From the IMG/VR virus record IMGVR_UViG_3300042469_000548, positions 1-41,274 of that record: a stretch of DNA of 41,274 nt. One strand, written 5' to 3'. This stretch comes from a virus. Below the pieces are notes generated by a model that was not told where the DNA came from, did not search any database, and worked only from the letters and a program-made list of their open reading frames with translations. The position numbers and the translations under genes are program-made. The first letter of the stretch is position 1, and the number at the start of each line of letters is the position of its first letter. This document shows positions 1 to 8,729 of the stretch, one piece after another.

Positions 1-127
1 CCAATAAAACACTTTATCAGAAATATTTATACCATTCTTGATAAATGTTTCGTCGAATGCTTGTCCTGTAAGATGTTGAGATACTTTAGCACCTTTTACG
101 GCATCATTTACTCTTTTGCAACGGTAA
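1..127. repeat. Terminal direct repeat, left copy (circular overlap)
   Basis: These 127 bases are identical to 41148-41274. The endolysin frame continues without interruption across the join, so the window is a circular or circularly permuted molecule with the overlap written twice. The length of 127 equals a common maximum assembler k-mer, so this is more likely an assembly overlap than a packaged terminal repeat. Confidence 0.95.
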
Positions 128-306
128 GCACAAGTAGGGGAAAAACTGCCAAATTTTGCCCTAATAGGCTCTGCTACTCTTTGTGCTAACAAAGTAAGAT
201 TATGCACAATGTCCTCACTCGGGTTAAACTGCTCCATAATTCCGAGCCTTTTTGCAGTCTCAGAACTTGTAAACTCTTGTATAGTGAAATGGTCTGATAT
301 GTTCAT
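1..306 (-). CDS. Endolysin, peptidase M15 family (N-terminal 102 codons; continues at 41147)
   Basis: Zinc-dependent peptidoglycan peptidase of the M15 (D-Ala-D-Ala carboxypeptidase-like) family. Joining this part to 41147-40956 gives 165 residues. The N-terminus resembles family members (DHFTIQEFTSSETA, residues 5-18). The zinc motif HxxGxAxD is present as H78-L-T-G-Q-A-F-D85, and the second histidine motif is PNWLH at 123-127. There is no signal peptide, so a holin is expected to release it. The ATG at 304-306 follows the stop of the holin-like gene by one base, which suggests coupled translation in a lysis cassette. The family call is confident; the exact bond cleaved cannot be told from sequence. 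Confidence 0.88.
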   Translation of the reverse strand, partial: MNISDHFTIQEFTSSETAKRLGIMEQFNPSEDIVHNLTLLAQRVAEPIRAKFGSFSPTCAYRCKRVNDAVKGAKVSQHLTGQAFDETFIKNGINISDKVFYW

Positions 307-307
307 G

Positions 308-631
308 TTATTGTTTATTGTTTCGTGTCGCTGTTCCAAAAATATCCGCAATAACATTTAAGACATCTAAACTTTTATTTGTTACTGCAACATTCGTATT
401 TATCTCAGAAATCATTTTTAATAATTCCTTTTGATTGCTATTTAATTCTTTAATATGCTCAATATCAGCTTTTTTTAATTCTTCTATGTCTATTTTTTGG
501 GCTTTTAATTCGTCTTTAATTTGTGTCATAAAAGTTTCAACAATACCTTTAAAAGTATAATATCCCCCTGCCATCATAACCAAAGAAATAAACAACCCAC
601 CAACACTAATTGCAAAAGACCACTCATTCAT
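308..631 (-). CDS. Holin-like small membrane protein
   Basis: 107 residues. A single hydrophobic segment lies at about residues 5-25 and is rich in Gly, Val, Ile and Met. A long charged stretch follows (about 30-80, Lys/Glu/Asp/Ile rich) that looks like a coiled coil. Size, single membrane span and position one base upstream of the M15 endolysin fit a holin or another lysis-assisting membrane protein. The ATG at 629-631 was chosen; an upstream TTG at 664 would overlap a terminator stem and is unlikely. Function is inferred mainly from context. It could instead be a regulator of lysis. Confidence 0.55.
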   Translation of the reverse strand: MNEWSFAISVGGLFISLVMMAGGYYTFKGIVETFMTQIKDELKAQKIDIEELKKADIEHIKELNSNQKELLKMISEINTNVAVTNKSLDVLNVIADIFGTATRNNKQ

Positions 632-663
632 AACTATACTAATAAATTTTTCACTAAAATACA

Positions 664-700
664 AAAAAATACGTACCTAATTGTTAGGTACGTATTTTTT
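664..700 (-). terminator. Perfect 17-bp hairpin, bidirectional terminator
   Basis: Arms 664-680 and 684-700 are perfectly complementary around a 3-nt loop (TTG). A-runs at the outer left and T-runs at the outer right make it a terminator in both directions. It lies between the gene ending at 728 and the holin-like gene, so lysis genes would be expressed by readthrough or from an unseen promoter. Confidence 0.85.
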
Positions 701-727
701 AATAGGTCAGGTTATAAGGTAATAGAG

Positions 728-1120
728 TTATTCTGCTGTAGTTTCTAGAATAGGAATTAAAATTCCATCAAAAACAGCTAATTGATCTTCTGTCAATCCT
801 TCTGGAGTTGATAACATCGGATTAAATTCAAATTCAAGCTCTGTAACTTGAATAGCTTTCAAAGCTTTCATACACGCTTTTTGATTTTCTTTCGTAAAAA
901 GATAACCGCCTTTCTCGTCTCTGATAATGTTTCCTTTTTCATCAACAGAACAAAAATCCACTCTCAAATCCTCTGCTTGTTCATTGAATTTGTCAGTAGC
1001 AATTTTATTCGCTTCTGTAACTCTTTTCAAAAACTTATCAAAAGTAAATTTTAGCTTAGAATCTTCAAGTTTTTCACCTGCTTTAATAACCTCATTGATA
1101 CGGTCTATTGATAATTTCAT
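728..1120 (-). CDS. Hypothetical phage protein (DUF1617-like overall look)
   Basis: 130 residues, acidic, no membrane span and no catalytic motif. The N-terminal part (MKLSIDRINEVIKAGEKL) is helical and charged. A central region is rich in Asp and Glu with a DEKGN...DEKGG repeat-like segment (about 60-71), and the C-terminus ends in LTEDQLAVFDGILIPILE. The general plan recalls DUF1617-type phage proteins found near tail genes, but that is a weak resemblance. It is the last gene before the strong terminator at 664-700 and starts one base after the upstream gene's stop. Function unknown. Confidence 0.7.
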   Translation of the reverse strand: MKLSIDRINEVIKAGEKLEDSKLKFTFDKFLKRVTEANKIATDKFNEQAEDLRVDFCSVDEKGNIIRDEKGGYLFTKENQKACMKALKAIQVTELEFEFNPMLSTPEGLTEDQLAVFDGILIPILETTAE

Positions 1121-1121
1121 G

Positions 1122-1508
1122 TTAGTTTGTTTTTTGTGAATCTAAATTTAATATATTGAACGCATTTAAGCAATGATTTTTTTCTTTAAATGCCAAATCT
1201 AAAACACCACTAAACCATAACCCAAAATTATTAATATTATTTGTTGCTATTAAATGACCTATACTAGCAGAAATGGTAGTAAATTGTTTATTAAATAAAT
1301 TAGGTTTACTTTGGTCAATTATTACCAAATCACGTATCAAATCCCCATTAATATTGCCCATAATATCGATATTTATAGCTATATGGTACAAAATGTCGAA
1401 CTGTCTCCTTTGATCAAACCTATTACGCAAAAGCGAATAAATAAAGAATATTGGGAGCAATAACGCCCCCAATATCAAAGCCACTAATAAAAGCGTGTAA
1501 TATCTCAT
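1122..1508 (-). CDS. Hypothetical protein with N-terminal membrane anchor
   Basis: 128 residues. A strong hydrophobic helix covers about residues 4-27 (LLLVALILGALLLPIFFIYS), followed by a basic stop-transfer stretch (LLRNRFDQRRQ), then a soluble domain of about 90 residues with no recognised motif. It may be anchored in the inner membrane with the body in the cytoplasm. The ATG at 1506-1508 overlaps the upstream stop by 4 bases (ATGA), so translation is probably coupled. Being downstream of the fibre genes and upstream of lysis, it may belong to either module. Function unknown. Confidence 0.65.
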   Translation of the reverse strand: MRYYTLLLVALILGALLLPIFFIYSLLRNRFDQRRQFDILYHIAINIDIMGNINGDLIRDLVIIDQSKPNLFNKQFTTISASIGHLIATNNINNFGLWFSGVLDLAFKEKNHCLNAFNILNLDSQKTN

Positions 1509-1987
1509 AACTGAATATTAGCCCAATAATGATTAACTAAATCAAGTCTTTCAAAGCCTTGTTCAATCAAGTATCTATCGTTTACGTCAACATTAACCAT
1601 CAAGTTAAGCCAGTAATCCACCTCAGTTATTACTGCTTCGGGATTATCGATAAATTCAGGTTCTTCACCACCTTCAATATAATCAGGATTATGGATTTGT
1701 TTTGGTACTTTTTCACCCTCTGAATTAAACCATATATCATTTTTTAACTGGTAAATAGTAGGTTGTATTTTGTCGATAATATCATTCAAACACCAAGCCA
1801 AATCTATTTTTAATGATAAAGCATTGATTGCAATAATTGGATTTACATTAATATTTTCACCTACTTTAAAGCCGTCTAAATCATAGGTTTGAAAACCTTT
1901 ACATATTGCGTAAACTTCATACTCTGTGCTAGATTTAGAGTAACTAGGGACATTTACAAGCTTCTTTTTTATTATAAATGGTATCAT
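1505..1987 (-). CDS. Hypothetical protein downstream of tail fibre
   Basis: 160 residues, soluble, acidic in the second half, with a Pro/Glu-rich loop (NPDYIEGGEEPEFIDNP, about 100-116) and aromatic residues near the C-terminus. No known domain is recognised. The start overlaps the fibre gene's stop as TAATG and its stop overlaps the next start, so it is part of a tight chain of coupled late genes. Genes directly after a fibre are sometimes fibre chaperones or small baseplate components, but nothing in the sequence proves this. Confidence 0.65.
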   Translation of the reverse strand: MIPFIIKKKLVNVPSYSKSSTEYEVYAICKGFQTYDLDGFKVGENINVNPIIAINALSLKIDLAWCLNDIIDKIQPTIYQLKNDIWFNSEGEKVPKQIHNPDYIEGGEEPEFIDNPEAVITEVDYWLNLMVNVDVNDRYLIEQGFERLDLVNHYWANIQL

Positions 1988-3540
1988 TATCTTAAGCGTT
2001 TAGTTAAAATATCAATGTTGTGAGTAGTTGCCCCTGCTAAAGTTGTGCTAAATGTCACAGCCGTACCAGAATCGCATCTAATACTAGCTACATACGTTTT
2101 TGATGTTTGAGTAGCAAAATAATTAGGCTCTATTACGTGAGTAGTTGCAACCCCTGCATTTGTATAATTAATTTGAAAACCAGTTACCCACAAGCTAGAA
2201 CCAGAAGCGTATTCAACTGTAATTACTAATTCATATAAGCCTGTAGCACTTGCCGTAAATAGTGATTGAGTGGTATATGCCGTTGTTCTTGCTGTAACAC
2301 TAAAGTCATTTATTATAGGAGCAACGCCCATTGATACGGTTGTAATCCCTGCATAAGTTGTAATTTTAGCAGAACCAGTTAGATTAATATTCCCCCCAAA
2401 ATCACTAAGTGCTAATCCAGTGTGCTTTATAAAATACCTGTTCGAATTGGTATTATTCAAAGCACTTGACAAGAATATTATCTCTTGAGTATGTGTTGTT
2501 GTTGTCGGGTCGAAATGAATACCCCTATAACTAGAGCCAGCAGAAACAGACCCTAATGTTCCGAAAATTCTAAGGGCATTAGTTATGCCTGAATTATTCC
2601 CTTTTCCTGCGGATAAACTAAAAATATTTAAGTCTCCAGAAGTTGCGATATGATTTCCTGAAAATGATACTGATCCACCATTACCCGTAGCTACTGAGAA
2701 TGCGTTATTATTAATTACAAATGACGTTGCCGTACTGCTGGTAAAGTTTAATTGATTAGGTGATGATATAGTAGAGCCTGCAATACCAACAAAGCCGACG
2801 TTAAACTTACCAGCTCCTTTTACAATGACATCAATTCCAATATTACCATCGCTTCCAACTGCTTCAATTTTCGGGTTTGCCCCTGCTATTGAATTAGTTA
2901 ATTGTGCATAATTAACTGCACTTGCTACACCATTAAATCGAACGACTGGTAAACTTCTTACAATTGCATCGAATGTATTTGAATCTGTTGTGCCTATTAC
3001 ATTACCAACACCAGTATTTCCACCTGTAAGCCATGAACCCGTAAGAGATGTTAAGTAAGTATTAGAATCTCTCGACCCGTCCGCTTTTAAGAACTGTGAA
3101 GAAGTACCACCTAGATAGATAAAGCCACCACCGTCCGCAATAACACTTCCTAAGAATTGAGCATTATTCCCGTTTATCTTGCCTTGTATACCTACTCCGC
3201 CAGTAACAACCAATGCCCCTGTTGTTGTAGATGTTGATACTGTTGCATTAGTTAAAGCAATTGCAATATTTGAAGTTGCCCCCCTACCTGTTACCGTTTG
3301 AAGCGTATCAACCTCAGCAGTTAAGTAAGGCACATTTGATGCACTTGTAACTAAGCCTTTAGCATTTACAGTTACATTGTTAAACGTGCCTATATTGCTG
3401 TTAACCGTTGCAAGTGTAGCAATTACAGAACCCGTTCCCGAAGCTGTAACGTCACCAGTTAAGGCGGTAATTCCACCGCCACCACCACCGCCACCGCCAA
3501 CTACGGTAACATTGTTTATTTTTTTTGCGTACTTTGCCAT
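1987..3540 (-). CDS. Tail fibre protein with polyglycine linker
   Basis: 517 residues, low in charge and very rich in Gly, Thr, Ser, Ala and Val, as in trimeric beta-helical fibres. A basic N-terminus (AKYAKKINNV) is followed by a run of nine Gly (about 15-23), then LTGDVTASGTGSVIATL, a pattern common in phage fibres. A region with FLKADGSRDSNTYL resembles the short repeats of tail collar and fibre shafts. The C-terminal 120 residues look like a compact beta-sandwich receptor-binding tip. Probably contacts the host surface. It is the last of three consecutive fibre-type genes. Confidence 0.8.
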   Translation of the reverse strand: MAKYAKKINNVTVVGGGGGGGGGITALTGDVTASGTGSVIATLATVNSNIGTFNNVTVNAKGLVTSASNVPYLTAEVDTLQTVTGRGATSNIAIALTNATVSTSTTTGALVVTGGVGIQGKINGNNAQFLGSVIADGGGFIYLGGTSSQFLKADGSRDSNTYLTSLTGSWLTGGNTGVGNVIGTTDSNTFDAIVRSLPVVRFNGVASAVNYAQLTNSIAGANPKIEAVGSDGNIGIDVIVKGAGKFNVGFVGIAGSTISSPNQLNFTSSTATSFVINNNAFSVATGNGGSVSFSGNHIATSGDLNIFSLSAGKGNNSGITNALRIFGTLGSVSAGSSYRGIHFDPTTTTHTQEIIFLSSALNNTNSNRYFIKHTGLALSDFGGNINLTGSAKITTYAGITTVSMGVAPIINDFSVTARTTAYTTQSLFTASATGLYELVITVEYASGSSLWVTGFQINYTNAGVATTHVIEPNYFATQTSKTYVASIRCDSGTAVTFSTTLAGATTHNIDILTKRLR

Positions 3541-3546
3541 AATTTA

Positions 3547-5337
3547 TTAAATATCTTCTACCCAGTTAACAGCTACTGCGCAAGTTCCTGCTGTTGTAGC
3601 TTTCATTGCAAAAGTAAGCGTTTCAGTTGGACTTATGAATATATCAAGGTCTGCTAAATTTATGTATTGATTATTTAATCTTGCAACCGTTGTATTAAAC
3701 AATACCGTACCGCCCGTAATTGTTGTTCCTGCAATATCTACAGATGCTATACTCTGCCCGTTAGTAATTGTAACACCTTGATTGGCTGTTGTTCCATTTA
3801 TTGTATTGAATGCAGGTGTACCACCTAAAGTAGTGTTTAAAATTACTTGTAAGGTTGCTACACCGTTACCACCATCGTAAGCAATTGATACGCCTTTTAT
3901 GCGAATTTGCCCCCTATTTGATACTGTATTGTAAGTAGTTGCATTTCTAAGAGTTAAAATATTTGTAAGCGTTGTAATCGTTGCTTTACTGTTATCAGTC
4001 GCATTTTTTGCACCTAACGTCTTTATATCACCTTCAACAAATAAAGCACCACTACCAGTTTTTAAAACAACATTTGAAGTATTAGAAGTATTGGCAACTC
4101 TCCAAAGTAAATTTAATGACGGGTTTGCAAGGTTTGTTACAGTGTTTGTGTTAGGGTATTTTAAAATGTGAACTAAAGTAAATTCGCCATCTGTGTTATG
4201 TTCTATGTAATAATATACACACCCAAAACCTAAATACTGATATTTAATTTGTGCTACATTCCCCTTTGTTGGGTCTAAAAGCATCCCACTAGGGTTAGAA
4301 CTCGAAGCTGTTCCGTCTAATGTGTCAACATTCCAAGACGATTGATTTACAAATGTTTCAGAATTATTGTTTATGTGGAATAAACCAAAATCAACACCAT
4401 TATAACCAAAACAAAACCCATCCGTTAAGCTTGCATTTCCTAAACCAGCGTATTGTTTACTGTTTGCCACACCTGCACTAAACAACATTGTAAAGCGACC
4501 CATTGCCCCCTGACCAGCCCTATACTTTAAATAACGTCTTGAAATCAATTGAGCAGAACTTGAAGCACTCGCACCCGTTGCAACGCTTAATAAACTGTTT
4601 GCAGTTGTTGCTGTTCCTGTTCCTGTTACGGCTGTAGTCATAACCTGAGTATTTATTCCGTACTCGAAGCTTATTTGAGCCACAGGTGTAGGCATTGCCA
4701 TTAACAACTCATTAAATGCTGTTTTTGGATTTTCAACCGCTGTTTTTAAGTTTCCGTTTTCATCAACTCCAACAAACTTAAACATACCGCCGTCAGTTTG
4801 TCCTACAATAACGCTTTTAGTTGTAGTTGCATCTGAATCTGTCGCAGGTGTAGAAGTTAAAGGGCTGTTTAACTGGTCAAAATTGCCATAATAAGTATAA
4901 AGACGTAAGAATGTTTGATTTGAACCACTATTGTTAGTAAATCTTACCCTAAAATAACGACTTGCCTTAATTGCTTTATGAACTTCCTGAATATTTGCTG
5001 AAACGGCAAAACCAGCAGAGGGGAATGTTTCAAAATTTATTCCGTCTACTGAAAAATCAAAATATAATATGCCGCTTTGGTCTGTTTTACAAACTACAAA
5101 AACATCAGGGAAATGATTTTGTTCAGCAGTTCCCGTAAACGTAGAACCGTTATTTAAAGCGATTATACTAGTATTTAAAGTACTTTGTACGCCTTTTTCG
5201 GTGTTTTCTCTTACGTCTAATTGCGTAGCTTCCAAAGATAACAAGTCAATTTTTGCTTCTTGTTCTATGGATAGCGTAAATGGTGAACTGTTTGCGTTCG
5301 TTGCTTGACCGTTCGGATTTGGAGGTGTATAACTCAT
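3547..5337 (-). CDS. Tail fibre or baseplate structural protein
   Basis: 596 residues, soluble, rich in Thr, Asn, Ser and Gly. The N-terminal 160 residues include FPDVFVVCKTDQSGILYFDF and ASRYFRVRFTNNSGSNQTFLRLY, a beta-sandwich pattern like galactose-binding or carbohydrate-binding modules used by receptor-binding proteins. The middle region (about 220-430) has aromatic-rich strands, and the C-terminal half repeats TGG/TTI turns. It lies between two other fibre-type genes with 4-6 base gaps, so it is a virion component of the distal tail. The receptor cannot be told from sequence. Confidence 0.7.
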   Translation of the reverse strand: MSYTPPNPNGQATNANSSPFTLSIEQEAKIDLLSLEATQLDVRENTEKGVQSTLNTSIIALNNGSTFTGTAEQNHFPDVFVVCKTDQSGILYFDFSVDGINFETFPSAGFAVSANIQEVHKAIKASRYFRVRFTNNSGSNQTFLRLYTYYGNFDQLNSPLTSTPATDSDATTTKSVIVGQTDGGMFKFVGVDENGNLKTAVENPKTAFNELLMAMPTPVAQISFEYGINTQVMTTAVTGTGTATTANSLLSVATGASASSSAQLISRRYLKYRAGQGAMGRFTMLFSAGVANSKQYAGLGNASLTDGFCFGYNGVDFGLFHINNNSETFVNQSSWNVDTLDGTASSSNPSGMLLDPTKGNVAQIKYQYLGFGCVYYYIEHNTDGEFTLVHILKYPNTNTVTNLANPSLNLLWRVANTSNTSNVVLKTGSGALFVEGDIKTLGAKNATDNSKATITTLTNILTLRNATTYNTVSNRGQIRIKGVSIAYDGGNGVATLQVILNTTLGGTPAFNTINGTTANQGVTITNGQSIASVDIAGTTITGGTVLFNTTVARLNNQYINLADLDIFISPTETLTFAMKATTAGTCAVAVNWVEDI

Positions 5338-5341
5338 TTTC

Positions 5342-6760
5342 TTATCTTATTAACCAATTAGAACCATTTGATATGAAATCTAAACTTTGGTAAGCCAAAG
5401 CCATAACTATAGAAGTACTTCCGTTTATGGTTTGTCCGCCTGTTGTATTTATCGTAGTTGTTCCACTTTCTAAAGTTACCGTATATTTATTATTATTACT
5501 AACAGCGGTTGGTAATGTTAGCGTATTTGTTCCCGTGCAATTTTGTACGTAATCGGTTAAAACTGCACTTCCTAAAGTAGCCGTTACGCCTGCTCTGTTT
5601 TCAATTAAACGATTAATTCCAGCCGTAACCGTTGGAGGTGTTAAAGTAACCTCTATATATGTTGATTCTGGATTAAAGAATAAATCCGTTGCACTTTCAG
5701 CCGTACCAACGTAACGAATAAATATCCCCTCTGTATCTGGAATTGCAGATTCTAAAACAATTGCACCCGAAGCCCCTACACAATAACGCTCGCCAACTGT
5801 AAGCCCTGAGCTTGTTACATTTCCCGTAATTTGTGCGCTACCTGTTGCATTAGCTAATATAGTTTGTAATACATATCTTAATTCTGTACTTACTTTTGTT
5901 TCATCTAAGTAGTCAGCTTTCCAGTACTTCCCATCGTTTTTTAAGTACACTAAGTCACCAGCTACTAGGTTCTCGCCTGCTGTTATGGTTTCAGTTGAAC
6001 TGTTTGCAATGTCGCTTAACATTGCGAATGTTTCAGTAGTTAATATCCCTTTATTAGTTGGGAGTAAAAAAGTAGTTGCAAAAGTAGTACCTTGATAAAC
6101 TAAACCACCATTAATAAGCCTTGTTATTTCACTTAGTGACGTTTCGTTAATTGTAAGCCCTATTTTTGATAATACAGCATTTTGAGTAGTACCAATTACG
6201 CTAACGCTTAAGCTAGATAATTGAGCATAAGTAGCACTTATTGTGGTAGTTGTTAATCCTGTACTATTGGTAATACCAAACCCGTTTTGATTTATTGACG
6301 CTGTTGAACCAGTATAAGGAACAAAACCGCTTAAATCAATAGCATTTATTTGACCTTGCAAGTTAGAAAAAGCCCCTAAAACGCTATCAGTTGCAGATAT
6401 TACCGTATTTGTAAAAGTTGGCAACCCTGTTAATAAAGAACCCCTTACGTCGGATTGAAAGTCGCTTAAAGATTTATCCCCTCTAAAGTATTGTGCGGCT
6501 GTTCCTGTAGGCAATAAACCGCTTATCGAATCATCAACATATTTTTTATGTACAAAAGCTTTATCATCAACTAAAGTAATTAATGTTGTATAACCTGTTT
6601 CGGATTGCATTAATAAACCGCCAGTCACACGGTTTAAGTATGAATCGGCTATGTTAATCAATACACCATTTAAAATAGTTCCAGTAATTAACTGACTACT
6701 ATTTTGAAATATATTTGTGTTTATATCGGTCTTAACCGCAGGCGTTGAAATAACACTCAT
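5342..6760 (-). CDS. Tail fibre protein
   Basis: 472 residues. The segment GTAAQYFRGDKSLSDFQSDV (about 86-105) is a motif frequent in phage tail fibres just after the attachment region, and SGFVPYTGSTASINQNGFGI is a typical fibre-shaft segment. The central part is Ser/Thr/Leu-rich with heptad-like ILS patterns. The C-terminus is a small beta-rich head (about 370-472) with TLTLPTAVSNNNKYTVTLE. The start overlaps the preceding tail gene by 29 bases in another frame. Probably a trimeric side or central fibre used in adsorption. Confidence 0.78.
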   Translation of the reverse strand: MSVISTPAVKTDINTNIFQNSSQLITGTILNGVLINIADSYLNRVTGGLLMQSETGYTTLITLVDDKAFVHKKYVDDSISGLLPTGTAAQYFRGDKSLSDFQSDVRGSLLTGLPTFTNTVISATDSVLGAFSNLQGQINAIDLSGFVPYTGSTASINQNGFGITNSTGLTTTTISATYAQLSSLSVSVIGTTQNAVLSKIGLTINETSLSEITRLINGGLVYQGTTFATTFLLPTNKGILTTETFAMLSDIANSSTETITAGENLVAGDLVYLKNDGKYWKADYLDETKVSTELRYVLQTILANATGSAQITGNVTSSGLTVGERYCVGASGAIVLESAIPDTEGIFIRYVGTAESATDLFFNPESTYIEVTLTPPTVTAGINRLIENRAGVTATLGSAVLTDYVQNCTGTNTLTLPTAVSNNNKYTVTLESGTTTINTTGGQTINGSTSIVMALAYQSLDFISNGSNWLIR

Positions 6761-7229
6761 TAGAACGGTATTTTAATTTGAATGAGATACTAAATAAATC
6801 TTGTGATACATCAAAACCATGTGATCCTATTTCAGCTTTTGAAATACTTTGGCTATCGTTATCTATATCGTTTAATTCAATGTTTGAATATTTTAAGAAA
6901 TAAGCTGTTAAGTAATCTTTTACAATGCTTTTTTTAGCCATTACAAACATAATTATCGACGCTTCAATTAAATATGTAGTTGTTTTCCCTCCTGATTTTT
7001 CTTGTGTGAAGTTTTCAGATTTACACTTGAAATAAAATGAAGAATCAAAAGCATCATCAAAACAAACACGTTGTCCTTTTTCGTCATAATTAACTGTTTC
7101 TAGCTTGTTAAACTCTTTTTTATTGGCATAGCGAACTAATCCATAACTAAATGAAGTAATACCCTTATCTTTAAGGTTTGCGTCAATTTCGCATCTTATA
7201 ACATCTAGTTTATCACTTAAAATACTCAT
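6732..7229 (-). CDS. Tail terminator or completion-type protein (putative)
   Basis: 165 residues, mixed alpha/beta, no membrane span. N-terminal MSILSDKLDVIRCEID looks like the opening helix of small head-tail connector or tail terminator proteins. Its place directly after an HK97 gp10-like gene and before fibre genes fits a tail terminator, though no diagnostic motif is present. It overlaps the upstream gene by 17 bases and the downstream gene by 29 bases. The long 3' overlap leaves a C-terminus (NECYFNACG) that may be an extension created by the overlap. Confidence 0.6.
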   Translation of the reverse strand: MSILSDKLDVIRCEIDANLKDKGITSFSYGLVRYANKKEFNKLETVNYDEKGQRVCFDDAFDSSFYFKCKSENFTQEKSGGKTTTYLIEASIIMFVMAKKSIVKDYLTAYFLKYSNIELNDIDNDSQSISKAEIGSHGFDVSQDLFSISFKLKYRSNECYFNACG

Positions 7230-7626
7230 CTAATCCGTTTTGAATTTCGTTATTAATATCGTTTAACTCTTCATTTGAAAGCTGAAATATTACTCCGAAT
7301 CTTTCTTCATTCCAATCTGCTTTTTGTCCTTCTTTATCCGAACTAAAACCGACTACATAATCTTTTCCTAAAGGTGAAAAAGTGAAAGAATCCATCATTT
7401 CACCGCTGTAAGTTAAATCAATAAACTGTACTTGTCTACCTTCTTTTAATCTTTGTTGAGCCCAACTTTTAGAATAAGTACCTATACTTTTTTCATTTGA
7501 ATCTAAGCCTTGATTTTGTACCCTTTGAGAAATTAAAGCAACCGAATTCAAGCAGGCTATACGGGCTATCTTGTCGGGTAATTCATCAAAGTTTATTTGT
7601 TCGTCACGAACTACAGTAACAGGCAT
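7213..7626 (-). CDS. HK97 gp10-like tail completion or virion morphogenesis protein (putative)
   Basis: 137 residues. The central part, with YSKSWAQQRLKEGRQ followed by DLTYSGEMMDSFTF and GFSSDKEGQKADWNEERFG, resembles the HK97-gp10 / virion morphogenesis fold: a helix with a basic cluster, then a beta-strand block ending in a fold around FGVIFQLS. Such proteins sit at the head-tail joint or complete the tail. It overlaps the following gene by 17 bases and follows the 347-residue gene by 3 bases. The family call is by pattern and context. Confidence 0.6.
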   Translation of the reverse strand: MPVTVVRDEQINFDELPDKIARIACLNSVALISQRVQNQGLDSNEKSIGTYSKSWAQQRLKEGRQVQFIDLTYSGEMMDSFTFSPLGKDYVVGFSSDKEGQKADWNEERFGVIFQLSNEELNDINNEIQNGLDEYFK

Positions 7627-7629
7627 ATT

Positions 7630-8673
7630 TTAAGGCATTATTCCACCGTAAGTAATATTCTCTTTAGATTCACAATTAAAGCATTCCCCTTCACCATTTA
7701 AAGGTATAGATTCAATTGCTCTTGTTAATGCTTTTTTGTATTCACTTTCAAATTCATCTTTCAAAAACGCTGTACCTTCTGGATTTGAAACTGTAAATAC
7801 ATTTACGTTTGGGCTTGCTAATTTTTGCTTTAACATTTCAGATGCTTCTAAGTAAGTTAAAGCGTTTGCAAACCTAGCTTTATTTTCACATAAATACTGA
7901 TAAGCAGAACAACAGATATCCATCTTGAAACCGACACCAAAACCCAAACCGCTTCTTTGAACGGTGTAAATATTAACAGGTTGCGCAGTTTCTAAAGTAG
8001 CAGCATTATACATGAATATTCCAGTACGTCCAGCGTAATAATTAGTACAATACACACATTGTAAATCTGAATCGTACCATCCGTAAAAACTTTCTTCTGT
8101 TTGAATTGTATCTATTTGACTGCAATCTACACCAAAAAAAGCTTCAAATATTTTATATCTTAAATTGAAAGTTTCATTTACTTCAATTTCATTGAGTCCG
8201 CTTTGTAAGGTAATTGATCTAGATAGAATTTCTTTCCCATCGTTCAAATCGTAACCTTTTAAAAATGTTGTAACAGTAGCCCCGTTATTATAGAAATAAA
8301 GCGTATGTATTCTTAATTCTGAATACTTTGATTGTGGCATTTGAACGTATACACCTCTATACTGATTTGAAGCTGGTATATTAGTTAATTGCCCGTATGT
8401 CGGTTGTAGTCGATTTGTTTGGCAAATAATCTCATTGAATTTTACAAATTCAGAAAGTTCATGTACAATATCCTCTTCTAATCTTACAAAAGACCTTTTT
8501 TGCACTTTATCGAATACATTTTTAAATGTACCCTCTTCGCCAATGGCTATTTTTTGAGCCAATTCTGTGTACATTCCTGCAAGGTCATTTATGTACATTC
8601 CAGAAACTGATTCAGGCTGTGAACAATGTTCGATCCCTACGAGATTATAAAGGCAATGGTCAGTAACATTCAT
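7630..8673 (-). CDS. Hypothetical virion-associated protein (head-tail region)
   Basis: 347 residues, soluble, Cys-containing (C7, C18 and a cluster MDICCSAYQYLCENKARF in the C-terminal third). The final part, with CFNCESKENITYGG, has a CxxC pair that might bind metal. No known domain is recognised. It lies between the tail tube candidate and the gp10-like gene, the usual place for head-tail adaptors or a tail-tube-associated protein. It is the first gene after a terminator hairpin at 8689-8707, which may reduce its expression relative to the capsid and tube genes. Confidence 0.6.
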   Translation of the reverse strand: MNVTDHCLYNLVGIEHCSQPESVSGMYINDLAGMYTELAQKIAIGEEGTFKNVFDKVQKRSFVRLEEDIVHELSEFVKFNEIICQTNRLQPTYGQLTNIPASNQYRGVYVQMPQSKYSELRIHTLYFYNNGATVTTFLKGYDLNDGKEILSRSITLQSGLNEIEVNETFNLRYKIFEAFFGVDCSQIDTIQTEESFYGWYDSDLQCVYCTNYYAGRTGIFMYNAATLETAQPVNIYTVQRSGLGFGVGFKMDICCSAYQYLCENKARFANALTYLEASEMLKQKLASPNVNVFTVSNPEGTAFLKDEFESEYKKALTRAIESIPLNGEGECFNCESKENITYGGIMP

Positions 8674-8688
8674 ATATTTAAACTAAAA

Positions 8689-8707
8689 AGGGGCTTTTTA
8701 CACCCCT
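8689..8707 (-). terminator. Intrinsic terminator downstream of tail tube gene
   Basis: AGGGG (8689-8693) pairs with CCCCT (8703-8707). On the minus strand the stem is followed by a T-run (TTTTT). The stem is short, so termination is probably partial. Confidence 0.55.
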
Positions 8708-8729
8708 AATTAAACAAAACAAACAACAA

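Noticed and set aside
6732-6760. 29-bp overlap between two tail genes as a frameshift error
   Set aside because: An alternative frame would end in QIKIPF just before the next gene, which is suggestive. However there is no homopolymer at the point and long overlaps occur elsewhere in this operon, so an error is not shown.
1987-6760. Diversity-generating retroelement acting on the fibre genes
   Set aside because: No reverse transcriptase and no template/variable repeat pair could be found in the window.
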